A stretch of 64,000 nucleotides of DNA from Auanema rhodensis (lineage: Eukaryota > Nematoda > Chromadorea > Rhabditida > Rhabditidae). The stretch is from assembly GCA_964057225.1 (NCBI GenBank), contig OZ059899.1, positions 1,984,001-2,048,000 of the forward strand, given 5' to 3'. This document shows positions 9,477 to 23,516 of this stretch, piece by piece (position 1 is the first letter of the stretch; each line of letters opens with the position of its first letter). The notes under the pieces were generated by a model. It made no database searches. It was not told the DNA's origin and worked only from the letters and a program-made list of their open reading frames with translations. The translations under genes were made by a program, and so were the position numbers.

Positions 9477-11231
9477 ATGCGGATTTTTAAGCTGCGTCGA
9501 TCTGTGTTATCAGATTTGCGCTAGCTTAAAAATGCACCGAGATATCAACTGATATAAGTTCACACTTATATCCTCGATTTTCACCCTGAAGAATTGATTT
9601 TTTCGTTGAATAACATTGTCCATCGTCTTTGCTTTGAAAAATGAAATCTAAAAACATCTACTTTTTGCTAAATTATTTTGAAATTTTTCGAAAAAATTTT
9701 TGTCAAAATGTTTTTGGAAGCAATGTTGAGTGTACATGGAAACTCAACATACACTAATGCATCATTTTTCAAACAATCATAACTAATTTGTGTATCAAGC
9801 GTTTCTCAATGTAGTATAGTGCATTCGATGCGGATTTTTAAGCTGCGTCGATCTGTGTTATCAGATTTGCGCTAGCTTAAAAATGCACCGAGATATCAAC
9901 TGATATAAGTTCACACTTATATCCTCGATTTTCACCCTGAAGAATTAATTTTTTCGTTGAATAACATTGTCCATCGTCTTTGCCTTGAAAAATGGAATCT
10001 AAAAACATCTACTTTTTGCTAAATTATTTTGAAATTTTTCGAAAAAATTTTTGTCAAAATGTTTTTGGAAGCAATGTTGAGTGTACATGGAAACTCAACA
10101 TACACTAATGCATCATTTTTCAAACAATCATAACTAATTTGTGTATCAAGCGTTTCTCAATGTAGTATAGTGCATTCGATGCGGATTTTTAAGCTGCGTC
10201 GATCTTTGTTATCAGATTTGCGCTAGCTTAAAAATGCACCGAGATATCAACTGATATAAGTTCACACTTATATCCTCGATTTTCACCCTGAAGAATTGAT
10301 TTTTTCGTTGAATAACATTGTCCATCGTCTTTGCCTTGAAAAATGGAATCTAAAAACATCTACTTTTTGCTAAATTATTTTGAAATTTTTCGAAAAAATT
10401 TTTGTCAAAATGTTTTTGGAAGCAATGTTGAGTGTACATGGAAACTCAACATACACTAATGCATCATTTTTCAAACGATCATAACTAATTTTTGTATCAA
10501 GCGTTTCTCAACGTAGTATAGTGCATTCGATGCGGATTTTTAAGCTGCGTCGATCTGTGTTATCAGATTTGCGCTAGCTTAAAAATGCACCGAGATATCA
10601 ACTGATATAAGTTCACACTTATATCCTCGATTTTCACCCTGAAGAATTGATTTTTTCGTTGAATAACATTGTCCATCGTCTTTGCCTTGAAAAATGGAAT
10701 CTAAAAACATCTACTTTTTGCTAAATTATTTTGAAACTTTTCGAAAAAATTTTTGTCAAAATGTTTTTGGAAGCAATGTTGAGTGTACATGGAAACTCAA
10801 CATACACTAATGCATCATTTTTCAAACAATCATAACTAATTTGTGTATTAAGCGTTTCTCAATGTAGTATAGTGCATTCGATGCGGATTTTTAAGCTGCG
10901 TCGATCTGTGTTATCAGATTTGCGCTAGCTTAAAAATGCACCGAGATATCAACTGATATAAGTTCACACTTATATCCTCGATTTTCACCCTGAAGAATTG
11001 ATTTTTTCGTTGAATAACATTGTCTATCGTCTTTGCCTTGAAAAATAGAATCTAAAAACATCTACTTTTTGCTAAATTATTTTGAAATTTTTCGAAAAAA
11101 TTTTTGTCAAAATGTTTTTGGAAGCAATGTTGAGTGTACATGGAAACTCAACATACACTAATGCATCATTTTTCAAACAATCATAACTAATTTGTGTATC
11201 AAGCGTTTCTCAATGTAGTATAGTGCATTCG
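9477..11231 (+). repeat. n-o-p-b-d segment (M28-M32)
   Basis: Monomers start at 9477 (n, GCTTTG), 9828 (o, near consensus), 10179 (p, GATCTTTG), 10530 (b-like without A161G, with a private GAAACTTTT) and 10881 (d, ATAGAATC). The GATCTTTG change is seen in only one other monomer, at 52300, in the matching place in the right block, which makes it a strong landmark for the large duplication. Confidence 0.82.
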
Positions 11232-14200
11232 ATGCGGATTTTTAAGCTGCGTCGATCTGTGTTATCAGATTTGCGCTAGCTTAAAAATGCACCGAGATAT
11301 CAACTGATATAAGTTCACACTTATATCCTCGATTTTCACCCTGAAGAATTAATTTTTTCGTTGAATAACATTGTCCATCGTCTTTGCCTTGAAAAATGGA
11401 ATCTTAAAACATCTACTTTTTGCTAAATTATTTTGAAATTTTTCGAAAAAATTTTTGTCAAAATGTTTTTGGAAGCAATGTTGAGTGTACATGGAAACTC
11501 AACATACACTAATGCATCATTTTTCAAACAATCATAACTAATTTGTGTATCAAGCGTTTCTCAATGTAGTATAGTGCATTCGATGCGGATTTTTAAGCTG
11601 CGTCGATTTGTGTTATCAGATTTGCGCTAGCTTAAAAATGCACCGAGATATCAACTGATATAAGTTCACACTTATATCCTCGATTTTCACCCTGAAGAAT
11701 TGATTTTTTCGTTGAATAACATTGTCCATCGTCTTTGCTTTGAAAAATGAAATCTAAAAACATCTACTTTTTGCTAAATTATTTTGAAATTTTTCGAAAA
11801 AATTTTTGTCAAAATGTTTTTGGAAGCAATGTTGAGTGTACATGGAAACTCAACATACACTAATGCATCATTTTTCAAACAATCATAACTAATTTGTGTA
11901 TCAAGCGTTTCTCAATGTAGTATAGTGCATTCGATGCGGATTTTTAAGCTGCGTCGATCTGTGTTATCAGATTTGCGCTAGCTTAAAAATGCACCGAGAT
12001 ATCAACTGATATAAGTTCACACTTATATCCTCGATTTTCACCCTGAAGAATTAATTTTTTCGTTGAATAACATTGTCCATCGTCTTTGCCTTGAAAAATG
12101 GAATCTTAAAACATCTACTTTTTGCTAAATTATTTTGAAATTTTTCGAAAAAATTTTTGTCAAAATGTTTTTGGAAGCAATGTTGAGTGTACATGGAAAC
12201 TCAACATACACTAATGCATCATTTTTCAAACAATCATAACTAATTTGTGTATCAAGCGTTTCTCAATGTAGTATAGTGCATTCGATGCGGATTTTTAAGC
12301 TGCGTCGATCTGTGTTATCAGATTTGCGCTAGCTTAAAAATGCACCGAGATATCAACTGATATAAGTTCACACTTATATCCTCGATTTTCACCCTGAAGA
12401 ATTAATTTTTTCGTTGAATAACATTGTCCATCGTCTTTGCCTTGAAAAATGGAATCTTAAAACATCTACTTTTTGCTAAATTATTTTGAAATTTTTCGAA
12501 AAAATTTTTGTCAAAATGTTTTTGGAAGCAATGTTGAGTGTACATGGAAACTCAACATACACTAATGCATCATTTTTCAAACAATCATAACTAATTTGTG
12601 TATCAAGCGTTTCTCAATGTAGTATAGTGCATTCGATGCGGATTTTTAAGCTGCGTCGATCTGTGTTATCAGATTTGCGCTAGCTTAAAAATGCACCGAG
12701 ATATCAACTGATATAAGTTCACACTTATATCCTCGATTTTCACCCTGAAGAATTGATTTTTTCGTTGAATAACATTGTCCATCGTCTTTGCTTTGAAAAA
12801 TGAAATCTAAAAACATCTACTTTTTGCTAAATTATTTTGAAATTTTTCGAAAAAATTTTTGTCAAAATGTTTTTAGAAGCAATGTTGAGTGTACATGGAA
12901 ACTCAACATACACTAATGCATCATTTTTCAAACGATCATAACTAATTTTTGTATCAAGCGTTTCTCAACGTAGTATAGTGCATTCGATGCGGATTTTTAA
13001 GCTGCGTCGATCTGTGTTATCAGATTTGCGCTAGCTTAAAAATGCACCGAGATATCAACTGATATAAGTTCACACTTATATCCTCGATTTTCACCCTGAA
13101 GAATTAATTTTTTCGTTGAATAACATTGTCCATCGTCTTTGCCTTGAAAAATGGAATCTTAAAACATCTACTTTTTGCTAAATTATTTTGAAATTTTTCG
13201 AAAAAATTTTTGTCAAAATGTTTTTGGAAGCAATGTTGAGTGTACATGGAAACTCAACATACACTAATGCATCATTTTTCAAACAATCATAACTAATTTG
13301 TGTATCAAGCGTTTCTCAATGTAGTATAGTGCATTCGATGCGGATTTTTAAGCTGCGTCGATCTGTGTTATCAGATTTGCGCTAGCTTAAAAATGCACCG
13401 AGATATCAACTGATATAAGTTCACACTTATATCCTCGATTTTCACCCTGAAGAATTGATTTTTTCGTTGAATAACATTGTCCATCGTCTTTGCTTTGAAA
13501 AATGAAATCTAAAAACATCTACTTTTTGCTAAATTATTTTGAAATTTTTCGAAAAAATTTTTGTCAAAATGTTTTTGGAAGCAATGTTGAGTGTACATGG
13601 AAACTCAACATACACTAATGCATCATTTTTCAAACGATCATAACTAATTTTTGTATCAAGCGTTTCTCAACGTAGTATAGTGCATTCGATGCGGATTTTT
13701 AAGCTGCGTCGATCTGTGTTATCAGATTTGCGCTAGCTTAAAAATGCACCGAGATATCAACTGATATAAGTTCACACTTATATCCTCGATTTTCACCCTG
13801 AAGAATTGATTTTTTCGTTGAATAACATTGTCTATCGTCTTTGCCTTGAAAAATGGAATCTAAAAACATCTACTTTTTGCTAAATTATTTTGAAATTTTT
13901 CGAAAAAATTTTTGTCAAAATGTTTTTGGAAGCAATGTTGAGTGTACATGGAAACTCAACATACACTAATGCATCATTTTTCAAACAATCATAACTAATT
14001 TGTGTATTAAGCGTTTCTCAATGTAGTATAGTGCATTCGATGCGGATTTTTAAGCTGCGTCGATCTGTGTTATCAGATTTGCGCTAGCTTAAAAATGCAC
14101 CGAGATATCAACTGATATAAGTTCACACTTATATCCTCGATTTTCACCCTGAAGAATTGATTTTTTCGTTGAATAACATTGTCTATCGTCTTTGCCTTGA

Positions 14201-14390
14201 AAAATAGAATCTAAAAACATCTACTTTTTGCTAAATTATTTTGAAATTTTTCGAAAAAATTTTTGTCAAAATGTTTTTGGAAGCAATGTTGAGTGTACAT
14301 GGAAACTCAACATACACTAATGCATCATTTTTCAAACAATCATAACTAATTTGTGTATCAAGCGTTTCTCAATGTAGTATAGTGCATTCG
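11232..14390 (+). repeat. 9-monomer unit q-n'-q-q-n2-q-n2-c'-d (M33-M41)
   Basis: Monomers start at 11232, 11583, 11934, 12285, 12636, 12987, 13338, 13689 and 14040. The q type is defined by AATCTTAAAAC (A174T), n' by GATTTG plus GCTTTG, and n2 by GCTTTG with the CGATC...TTTTTG tail and CAACG. The unit is followed directly by an 8-monomer version of itself and reappears intact at 53353-56511. M37 has a private TTTTAGAAGC. Confidence 0.85.
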
Positions 14391-17198
14391 ATGCGGATTT
14401 TTAAGCTGCGTCGATCTGTGTTATCAGATTTGCGCTAGCTTAAAAATGCACCGAGATATCAACTGATATAAGTTCACACTTATATCCTCGATTTTCACCC
14501 TGAAGAATTAATTTTTTCGTTGAATAACATTGTCCATCGTCTTTGCCTTGAAAAATGGAATCTTAAAACATCTACTTTTTGCTAAATTATTTTGAAATTT
14601 TTCGAAAAAATTTTTGTCAAAATGTTTTTGGAAGCAATGTTGAGTGTACATGGAAACTCAACATACACTAATGCATCATTTTTCAAACAATCATAACTAA
14701 TTTGTGTATCAAGCGTTTCTGAATGTAGTATAGTGCATTCGATGCGGATTTTTAAGCTGCGTCGATTTGTGTTATCAGATTTGCGCTAGCTTAAAAATGC
14801 ACCGAGATATCAACTGATATAAGTTCACACTTATATCCTCGATTTTCACCCTGAAGAATTGATTTTTTCGTTGAATAACATTGTCCATCGTCTTTGCTTT
14901 GAAAAATGAAATCTAAAAACATCTACTTTTTGCTAAATTATTTTGAAATTTTTCGAAAAAATTTTTGTCAAAATGTTTTTGGAAGCAATGTTGAGTGTAC
15001 ATGGAAACTCAACATACACTAATGCATCATTTTTCAAACAATCATAACTAATTTGTGTATCAAGCGTTTCTCAATGTAGTATAGTGCATTCGATGCGGAT
15101 TTTTAAGCTGCGTCGATCTGTGTTATCAGATTTGCGCTAGCTTAAAAATGCACCGAGATATCAACTGATATAAGTTCACACTTATATCCTCGATTTTCAC
15201 CCTGAAGAATTAATTTTTTCGTTGAATAACATTGTCCATCGTCTTTGCCTTGAAAAATGGAATCTTAAAACATCTACTTTTTGCTAAATTATTTTGAAAT
15301 TTTTCGAAAAAATTTTTGTCAAAATGTTTTTGGAAGCAATGTTGAGTGTACATGGAAACTCAACATACACTAATGCATCATTTTTCAAACAATCATAACT
15401 AATTTGTGTATCAAGCGTTTCTCAATGTAGTATAGTGCATTCGATGCGGATTTTTAAGCTGCGTCGATCTGTGTTATCAGATTTGCGCTAGCTTAAAAAT
15501 GCACCGAGATATCAACTGATATAAGTTCACACTTATATCCTCGATTTTCACCCTGAAGAATTAATTTTTTCGTTGAATAACATTGTCCATCGTCTTTGCC
15601 TTGAAAAATGGAATCTTAAAACATCTACTTTTTGCTAAATTATTTTGAAATTTTTCGAAAAAATTTTTGTCAAAATGTTTTTGGAAGCAATGTTGAGTGT
15701 ACATGGAAACTCAACATACACTAATGCATCATTTTTCAAACAATCATAACTAATTTGTGTATCAAGCGTTTCTCAATGTAGTATAGTGCATTCGATGCGG
15801 ATTTTTAAGCTGCGTCGATCTGTGTTATCAGATTTGCGCTAGCTTAAAAATGCACCGAGATATCAACTGATATAAGTTCACACTTATATCCTCGATTTTC
15901 ACCCTGAAGAATTAATTTTTTCGTTGAATAACATTGTCCATCGTCTTTGCCTTGAAAAATGGAATCTTAAAACATCTACTTTTTGCTAAATTATTTTGAA
16001 ATTTTTCGAAAAAATTTTTGTCAAAATGTTTTTGGAAGCAATGTTGAGTGTACATGGAAACTCAACATACACTAATGCATCATTTTTCAAACAATCATAA
16101 CTAATTTGTGTATCAAGCGTTTCTCAATGTAGTATAGTGCATTCGATGCGGATTTTTAAGCTGCGTCGATCTGTGTTATCAGATTTGCGCTAGCTTAAAA
16201 ATGCACCGAGATATCAACTGATATAAGTTCACACTTATATCCTCGATTTTCACCCTGAAGAATTGATTTTTTCGTTGAATAACATTGTCCATCGTCTTTG
16301 CTTTGAAAAATGAAATCTAAAAACATCTACTTTTTGCTAAATTATTTTGAAATTTTTCGAAAAAATTTTTGTCAAAATGTTTTTGGAAGCAATGTTGAGT
16401 GTACATGGAAACTCAACATACACTAATGCATCATTTTTCAAACGATCATAACTAATTTTTGTATCAAGCGTTTCTCAACGTAGTATAGTGCATTCGATGC
16501 GGATTTTTAAGCTGCGTCGATCTGTGTTATCAGATTTGCGCTAGCTTAAAAATGCACCGAGATATCAACTGATATAAGTTCACACTTATATCCTCGATTT
16601 TCACCCTGAAGAATTGATTTTTTCGTTGAATAACATTGTCTATCGTCTTTGCCTTGAAAAATGGAATCTAAAAACATCTACTTTTTGCTAAATTATTTTG
16701 AAATTTTTCGAAAAAATTTTTGTCAAAATGTTTTTGGAAGCAATGTTGAGTGTACATGGAAACTCAACATACACTAATGCATCATTTTTCAAACAATCAT
16801 AACTAATTTGTGTATTAAGCGTTTCTCAATGTAGTATAGTGCATTCGATGCGGATTTTTAAGCTGCGTCGATCTGTGTTATCAGATTTGCGCTAGCTTAA
16901 AAATGCACCGAGATATCAACTGATATAAGTTCACACTTATATCCTCGATTTTCACCCTGAAGAATTGATTTTTTCGTTGAATAACATTGTCTATCGTCTT
17001 TGCCTTGAAAAATAGAATCTAAAAACATCTACTTTTTGCTAAATTATTTTGAAATTTTTCGAAAAAATTTTTGTCAAAATGTTTTTGGAAGCAATGTTGA
17101 GTGTACATGGAAACTCAACATACACTAATGCATCATTTTTCAAACAATCATAACTAATTTGTGTATCAAGCGTTTCTCAATGTAGTATAGTGCATTCG
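14391..17198 (+). repeat. 8-monomer unit q-n'-q-q-q-n2-c'-d (M42-M49)
   Basis: Monomers start at 14391, 14742, 15093, 15444, 15795, 16146, 16497 and 16848. It is a tandem copy of the preceding nine-monomer unit in which one n2 is missing and the q run is rearranged (q-q-q-n2 against q-q-n2-q-n2). M42 has a private TCTGAATG in place of TCTCAATG. The adjacent pair of 9- and 8-monomer units is direct evidence of out-of-register exchange by whole monomers. Confidence 0.82.
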
Positions 17199-19655
17199 AT
17201 GCGGATTTTTAAGCTGCGTCGATCTGTGTTATCAGATTTGCGCTAGCTTAAAAATGCACCGAGATATCAACTGATATAAGTTCACACTTATATCCTCGAT
17301 TTTCACCCTGAAGAATTAATTTTTTCGTTGAATAACATTGTCCATCGTCTTTGCCTTGAAAAATGGAATCTTAAAACATCTACTTTTTGCTAAATTATTT
17401 TGAAATTTTTCGAAAAAATTTTTGTCAAAATGTTTTTGGAAGCAATGTTGAGTGTACATGGAAACTCAACATACACTAATGCATCATTTTTCAAACAATC
17501 ATAACTAATTTGTGTATCAAGCGTTTCTCAATGTAGTATAGTGCATTCGATGCGGATTTTTAAGCTGCGTCGATCTGTGTTATCAGATTTGCGCTAGCTT
17601 AAAAATGCACCGAGATATCAACTGATATAAGTTCACACTTATATCCTCGATTTTCACCCTGAAGAATTGATTTTTTCGTTGAATAACATTGTCCATCGTC
17701 TTTGCCTTGAAAAATGAAATCTAAAAACATCTACTTTTTGCTAAATTATTTTGAAATTTTTCGAAAAAATTTTTGTCAAAATGTTTTTGGAAGCAATGTT
17801 AAGTGTACATGGAAACTCAACATACACTAATGCATCATTTTTCAAACGATCATAACTAATTTTTGTATTGAGCGTTTCTCAATGTAGTATAGTGCATTCG
17901 ATGCGGATTTTTAAGCTGCGTCGATCTGTGTTATCAGATTTGCGCTAGCTTACAAATGCACCGAGATATCAACTGATATAAGTTCACACTTATATCCTCG
18001 ATTTTCACCCTGAAGAATTAATTTTTTCGTTGAATAACATTGTCCATCGTCTTTGCCTTGAAAAATGAAATCTAAAAACATTTACTTTTTGCTAAATTAT
18101 TTTGAAATTTTTCGAAAAAATTTTTGTCAAAATGTTTTTGGAAGCAATGTTGAGTGTACATGGAAACTCAACATACACTAATGCATCATTTTTCAAACAA
18201 TCATAACTAATTTGTGTATCAAGCGTGTCTCAATGTAGTATAGTGCATTCGATGCGGATTTTTAAGCTGCGTCGATCTGTGTTATCAGATTTGCGCTAGC
18301 TTAAAAATGCACCGAGATATCAACTGATATAAGTTCACACTTATATCCTCGATTTTCACCCTGAAGAATTGATTTTTTCGTTGAATAACATTGTCCATCG
18401 TCTTTGCCTTGAAAAATGAAATCTAAAAACATCTACTTTTTGCTAAATTATTTTGAAATTTTTCGAAAAAATTTTTGTCAAAATGTTTTTGGAAGCAATG
18501 TTAAGTGTACATGGAAACTCAACATACACTAATGCATCATTTTTCAAACGATCATAACTAATTTTTGTATTGAGCGTTTCTCAATGTAGTATAGTGCATT
18601 CGATGCGGATTTTTAAGCTGCGTCGATCTGTGTTATCAGATTTGCGCTAGCTTACAAATGCACCGAGATATCAACTGATATAAGTTCACACTTATATCCT
18701 CGATTTTCACCCTGAAGAATTAATTTTTTCGTTGAATAACATTGTCCATCGTCTTTGCCTTGAAAAATGAAATCTAAAAACATTTACTTTTTGCTAAATT
18801 ATTTTGAAATTTTTCGAAAAAATTTTTGTCAAAATGTTTTTGGAAGCAATGTTGAGTGTACATGGAAACTCAACATACACTAATGCATCATTTTTCAAAC
18901 AATCATAACTAATTTGTGTATTAAGCGTTTCTCAATGTAGTATAGTGCATTCGATGCGGATTTTTAAGCTGCGTCGATCTGTGTGATCAGATTTGCGCTA
19001 GCTTAAAAATGCACCGAGATATCAACTGATATAAGTTCACACTTATATCCTCGATTTTCACCCTGAAGAATTGATTTTTTCGTTGAATAACATTGTCTAT
19101 CGTCTTTGCCTTGAAAAATGAAATCTAAAAACATCTACTTTTTGCTAAATTATTTTGAAATTTTTCGAAAAAATTTTTGTCAAAATGTTTTTGGAAGCAA
19201 TGTTGAGTGTACATGGAAACTCAACATACACTAATGCATCATTTTTCAAACAATCATAACTAATTTGTGTATTAAGCGTTTCTCAATGTAGTATAGTGCA
19301 TTCGATGCGGATTTTTAAGCTGCGTCGATCTGTGTTATCAGATTTGCGCTAGCTTAAAAATGCACCGAGATATCAACTGATATAAGTTCACACTTATATC
19401 CTCGATTTTCACCCTGAAGAATTGATTTTTTCGTTGAATAACATTGTCTATCGTCTTTGCCTTGAAAAATGGAATCTAAAAACATCTACTTTTTGCTAAA
19501 TTATTTTGAAATTTTTCGAAAAAATTTTTGTCAAAATGTTTTTGGACGCAATGTTGAGTGTACATGGAAACTCAACATACACTAATGCATCATTTTTCAA
19601 ACAATCATAACTAATTTGTGTATCAAGCGTTTCTCAATGTAGTATAGTGCATTCG
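17199..19655 (+). repeat. q-f-m2-f-m3-c-d' segment (M50-M56)
   Basis: Monomers start at 17199, 17550, 17901, 18252, 18603, 18954 and 19305. The two m-type monomers here carry A53C (TTACAAATG); the first also has GCGTGTCTC (T327G). The q-f-m2 start matches 62830-63882 at the end of the window, closing the duplicated block. The c copy (18954) reads TGAAATC, and the d' copy (19305) has a private GGACGCA. f-m pairs recur at many places in the array, so the f-m dimer looks like a common amplification unit. Confidence 0.8.
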
Positions 19656-21410
19656 ATGCGGATTTTTAAGCTGCGTCGATCTGTGTTATCAGATTTGCGC
19701 TAGCTTAAAAATGCACCGAGATATCAACTGATATAAGTTCACACTTATATCCTCGATTTTCACCCTGAAGAATTGATTTTTTCGTTGAATAACATTGTCC
19801 ATCGTCTTTGCTTTGAAAAATGAAATCTAAAAACATCTACTTTTTGCTAAATTATTTTGAAATTTTTCGAAAAAATTTTTGTCAAAATGTTTTTGGAAGC
19901 AATGTTGAGTGTACATGGAAACTCAACATACACTAATGCATCATTTTTCAAACGATCATAACTAATTTTTGTATTGAGCGTTTCTCAATGTAGTATAGTG
20001 CATTCGATGCGGATTTTTAAGCTGCGTCGATCTGTGTTATCAGATTTGCGCTAGCTTAAAAATGCACCGAGATATCAACTGATATAAGTTCACACTTATA
20101 TCCTCGATTTTCACCCTGAAGAATTAATTTTTTCGTTGAATAACATTGTCCATCGTCTTTGCCTTGAAAAATGAAATCTAAAAACATTTACTTTTTGCTA
20201 AATTATTTTGAAATTTTTCGAAAAAATTTTTGTCAAAATGTTTTTGGAAGCAATGTTGAGTGTACATGGAAACTCAACATACACTAATGCATCATTTTTC
20301 AAACAATCATAACTAATTTGTGTATCAAGCGTTTCTCAATGTAGTATAGTGCATTCGATGCGGATTTTTAAGCTGCGTCGATCTGTGTTATCAGATTTGC
20401 GCTAGCTTAAAAATGCACCGAGATATCAACTGATATAAGTTCACACTTATATCCTCGATTTTCACCCTGAAGAATTAATTTTTTCGTTGAATAACATTGT
20501 CCATCGTCTTTGCCTTGAAAAATGAAATCTAAAAACATTTACTTTTTGCTAAATTATTTTGAAATTTTTCGAAAAAATTTTTGTCAAAATGTTTTTGGAA
20601 GCAATGTTGAGTGTACATGGAAACTCAACATACACTAATGCATCATTTTTCAAACAATCATAACTAATTTGTGTATCAAGCGTTTCTCAATGTAGTATAG
20701 TGCATTCGATGCGGATTTTTAAGCTGCGTCGATCTGTGTTATCAGATTTGCGCTAGCTTAAAAATGCACCGAGATATCAACTGATATAAGTTCACACTTA
20801 TATCCTCGATTTTCACCCTGAAGAATTGATTTTTTCGTTGAATAACATTGTCCATCGTCTTTGCTTTGAAAAATGAAATCTAAAAACATCTACTTTTTGC
20901 TAAATTATTTTGAAATTTTTCGAAAAAATTTTTGTCAAAATGTTTTTGGAAGCAATGTTAAGTGTACATGGAAACTCAACATACACTAATGCATCATTTT
21001 TCAAACGATCATAACTAATTTTTGTATTGAGCGTTTCTCAATGTAGTATAGTGCATTCGATGCGGATTTTTAAGCTGCGTCGATCTGTGTTATCAGATTT
21101 GCGCTAGCTTACAAATGCACCGAGATATCAACTGATATAAGTTCACACTTATATCCTCGATTTTCACCCTGAAGAATTAATTTTTTCGTTGAATAACATT
21201 GTCCATCGTCTTTGCCTTGAAAAATGAAATCTAAAAACATTTACTTTTTGCTAAATTATTTTGAAATTTTTCGAAAAAATTTTTGTCAAAATGTTTTTGG
21301 AAGCAATGTTGAGTGTACATGGAAACTCAACATACACTAATGCATCATTTTTCAAACAATCATAACTAATTTGTGTATTAAGCGTTTCTCAATGTAGTAT
21401 AGTGCATTCG
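19656..21410 (+). repeat. Segment with n/f mosaic monomers (M57-M61)
   Basis: Monomers start at 19656, 20007, 20358, 20709 and 21060. M57 has the n marker GCTTTG but the f-type tail TTGAGCG, while M60 has GCTTTG together with both f markers GTTAAG and TTGAGCG. These are mosaics of the n and f subfamilies. M58 and M59 are adjacent m monomers that look identical, a recent single-monomer duplication. M61 is m3 with TTACAAATG. Confidence 0.78.
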
Positions 21411-23516
21411 ATGCGGATTTTTAAGCTGCGTCGATCTGTGTTATCAGATTTGCGCTAGCTTAAAAATGCACCGAGATATCAACTGATATAAGTTCACACT
21501 TATATCCTCGATTTTCACCCTGAAGAATTAATTTTTTCGTTGAATAACATTGTCCATCGTCTTTGCCTTGAAAAATGGAATCTTAAAACATCTACTTTTT
21601 GCTAAATTATTTTGAAATTTTTCGAAAAAATTTTTGTCAAAATGTTTTTGGAAGCAATGTTGAGTGTACATGGAAACTCAACATACACTAATGCATCATT
21701 TTTCAAACAATCATAACTAATTTGTGTATCAAGCGTTTCTCAATGTAGTATAGTGCATTCGATGCGGATTTTTAAGCTGCGTCGATCTGTGTTATCAGAT
21801 TTGCGCTAGCTTAAAAATGCACCGAGATATCAACTGATATAAGTTCACACTTATATCCTCGATTTTCACCCTGAAGAATTGATTTTTTCGTTGAATAACA
21901 TTGTCCATCGTCTTTGCTTTGAAAAATGAAATCTAAAAACATCTACTTTTTGCTAAATTATTTTGAAATTTTTCGAAAAAATTTTTGTCAAAATGTTTTT
22001 GGAAGCAATGTTGAGTGTACATGGAAACTCAACATACACTAATGCATCATTTTTCAAACAATCATAACTAATTTGTGTATCAAGCGTTTCTCAATGTAGT
22101 ATAGTGCATTCGATGCGGATTTTTAAGCTGCGTCGATCTGTGTTATCAGATTTGCGCTAGCTTAAAAATGCACCGAGATATCAACTGATATAAGTTCACA
22201 CTTATATCCTCGATTTTCACCCTGAAGAATTAATTTTTTCGTTGAATAACATTGTCCATCGTCTTTGCCTTGAAAAATGGAATCTTAAAACATCTACTTT
22301 TTGCTAAATTATTTTGAAATTTTTCGAAAAAATTTTTGTCAAAATGTTTTTGGAAGCAATGTTGAGTGTACATGGAAACTCAACATACACTAATGCATCA
22401 TTTTTCAAACAATCATAACTAATTTGTGTATCAAGCGTTTCTCAATGTAGTATAGTGCATTCGATGCGGATTTTTAAGCTGCGTCGATCTGTGTTATCAG
22501 ATTTGCGCTAGCTTAAAAATGCACCGAGATATCAACTGATATAAGTTCACACTTATATCCTCGATTTTCACCCTGAAGAATTGATTTTTTCGTTGAATAA
22601 CATTGTCCATTGTCTTTGCTTTGAAAAATGAAATCTAAAAACATCTACTTTTTGCTAAATTATTTTGAAATTTTTCGAAAAAATTTTTGTCAAAATGTTT
22701 TTGGAAGCAATGTTGAGTGTACATGGAAACTCAACATACACTAATGCATCATTTTTCAAACGATCATAACTAATTTTTGTATCAAGCGTTTCTCAACGTA
22801 GTATAGTGCATTCGATGCGGATTTTTAAGCTGCGTCGATCTGTGTTATCAGATTTGCGCTAGCTTAAAAATGCACCGAGATATCAACTGATATAAGTTCA
22901 CACTTATATCCTCGATTTTCACCCTGAAGAATTAATTTTTTCGTTGAATAACATTGTCCATCGTCTTTGCCTTGAAAAATGGAATCTTAAAACATCTACT
23001 TTTTGCTAAATTATTTTGAAATTTTTCGAAAAAATTTTTGTCAAAATGTTTTTGGAAGCAATGTTGAGTGTACATGGAAACTCAACATACACTAATGCAT
23101 CATTTTTCAAACAATCATAACTAATTTGTGTATCAAGCGTTTCTCAATGTAGTATAGTGCATTCGATGCGGATTTTTAAGCTGCGTCGATCTGTGTTATC
23201 AGATTTGCGCTAGCTTACAAATGCACCGAGATATCAACTGATATAAGTTCACACTTATATCCTCGATTTTCACCCTGAAGAATTAATTTTTTCGTTGAAT
23301 AACATTGTCCATCGTCTTTGCCTTGAAAAATGAAATCTAAAAACATTTACTTTTTGCTAAATTATTTTGAAATTTTTCGAAAAAATTTTTGTCAAAATGT
23401 TTTTGGAAGCAATGTTGAGTGTACATGGAAACTCAACATACACTAATGCATCATTTTTCAAACAATCATAACTAATTTGTGTATTAAGCGTTTCTCAATG
23501 TAGTATAGTGCATTCG
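21411..23516 (+). repeat. 6-monomer unit q-n-q-n2-q-m3 (M62-M67)
   Basis: Monomers start at 21411, 21762, 22113, 22464, 22815 and 23166. The unit is immediately followed by a 7-monomer version that has one extra q. The n2 copy at 22464 carries CCATTG (C148T), a marker shared with the n2 copies at 24921, 28782 and 29484, so these n2 monomers form a sub-lineage. The final m3 has TTACAAATG and ACATTTAC. Confidence 0.82.

Larger units (their letters stand above)
1..18251 (+). repeat. Large duplicated block, left copy (M1-M52)
   Basis: The order of subfamilies is a b c d e f g h h i j k l f / a b c d e f m e f m' f m' m' n o p b d / q n' q q n2 q n2 c' d / q n' q q q n2 c' d / q f m2. The same order recurs at 44579-63882 apart from whole-monomer gains and losses. 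Rare landmarks shared by both copies include AATGTAAAAAC (C172G) at M8 and M131, GATCTTTG (G28T) at M30 and M150, and the 350-bp j monomer at M11 and M134. Sharing of rare variants in the same order means the two blocks descend from one ancestral block. Confidence 0.88.
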
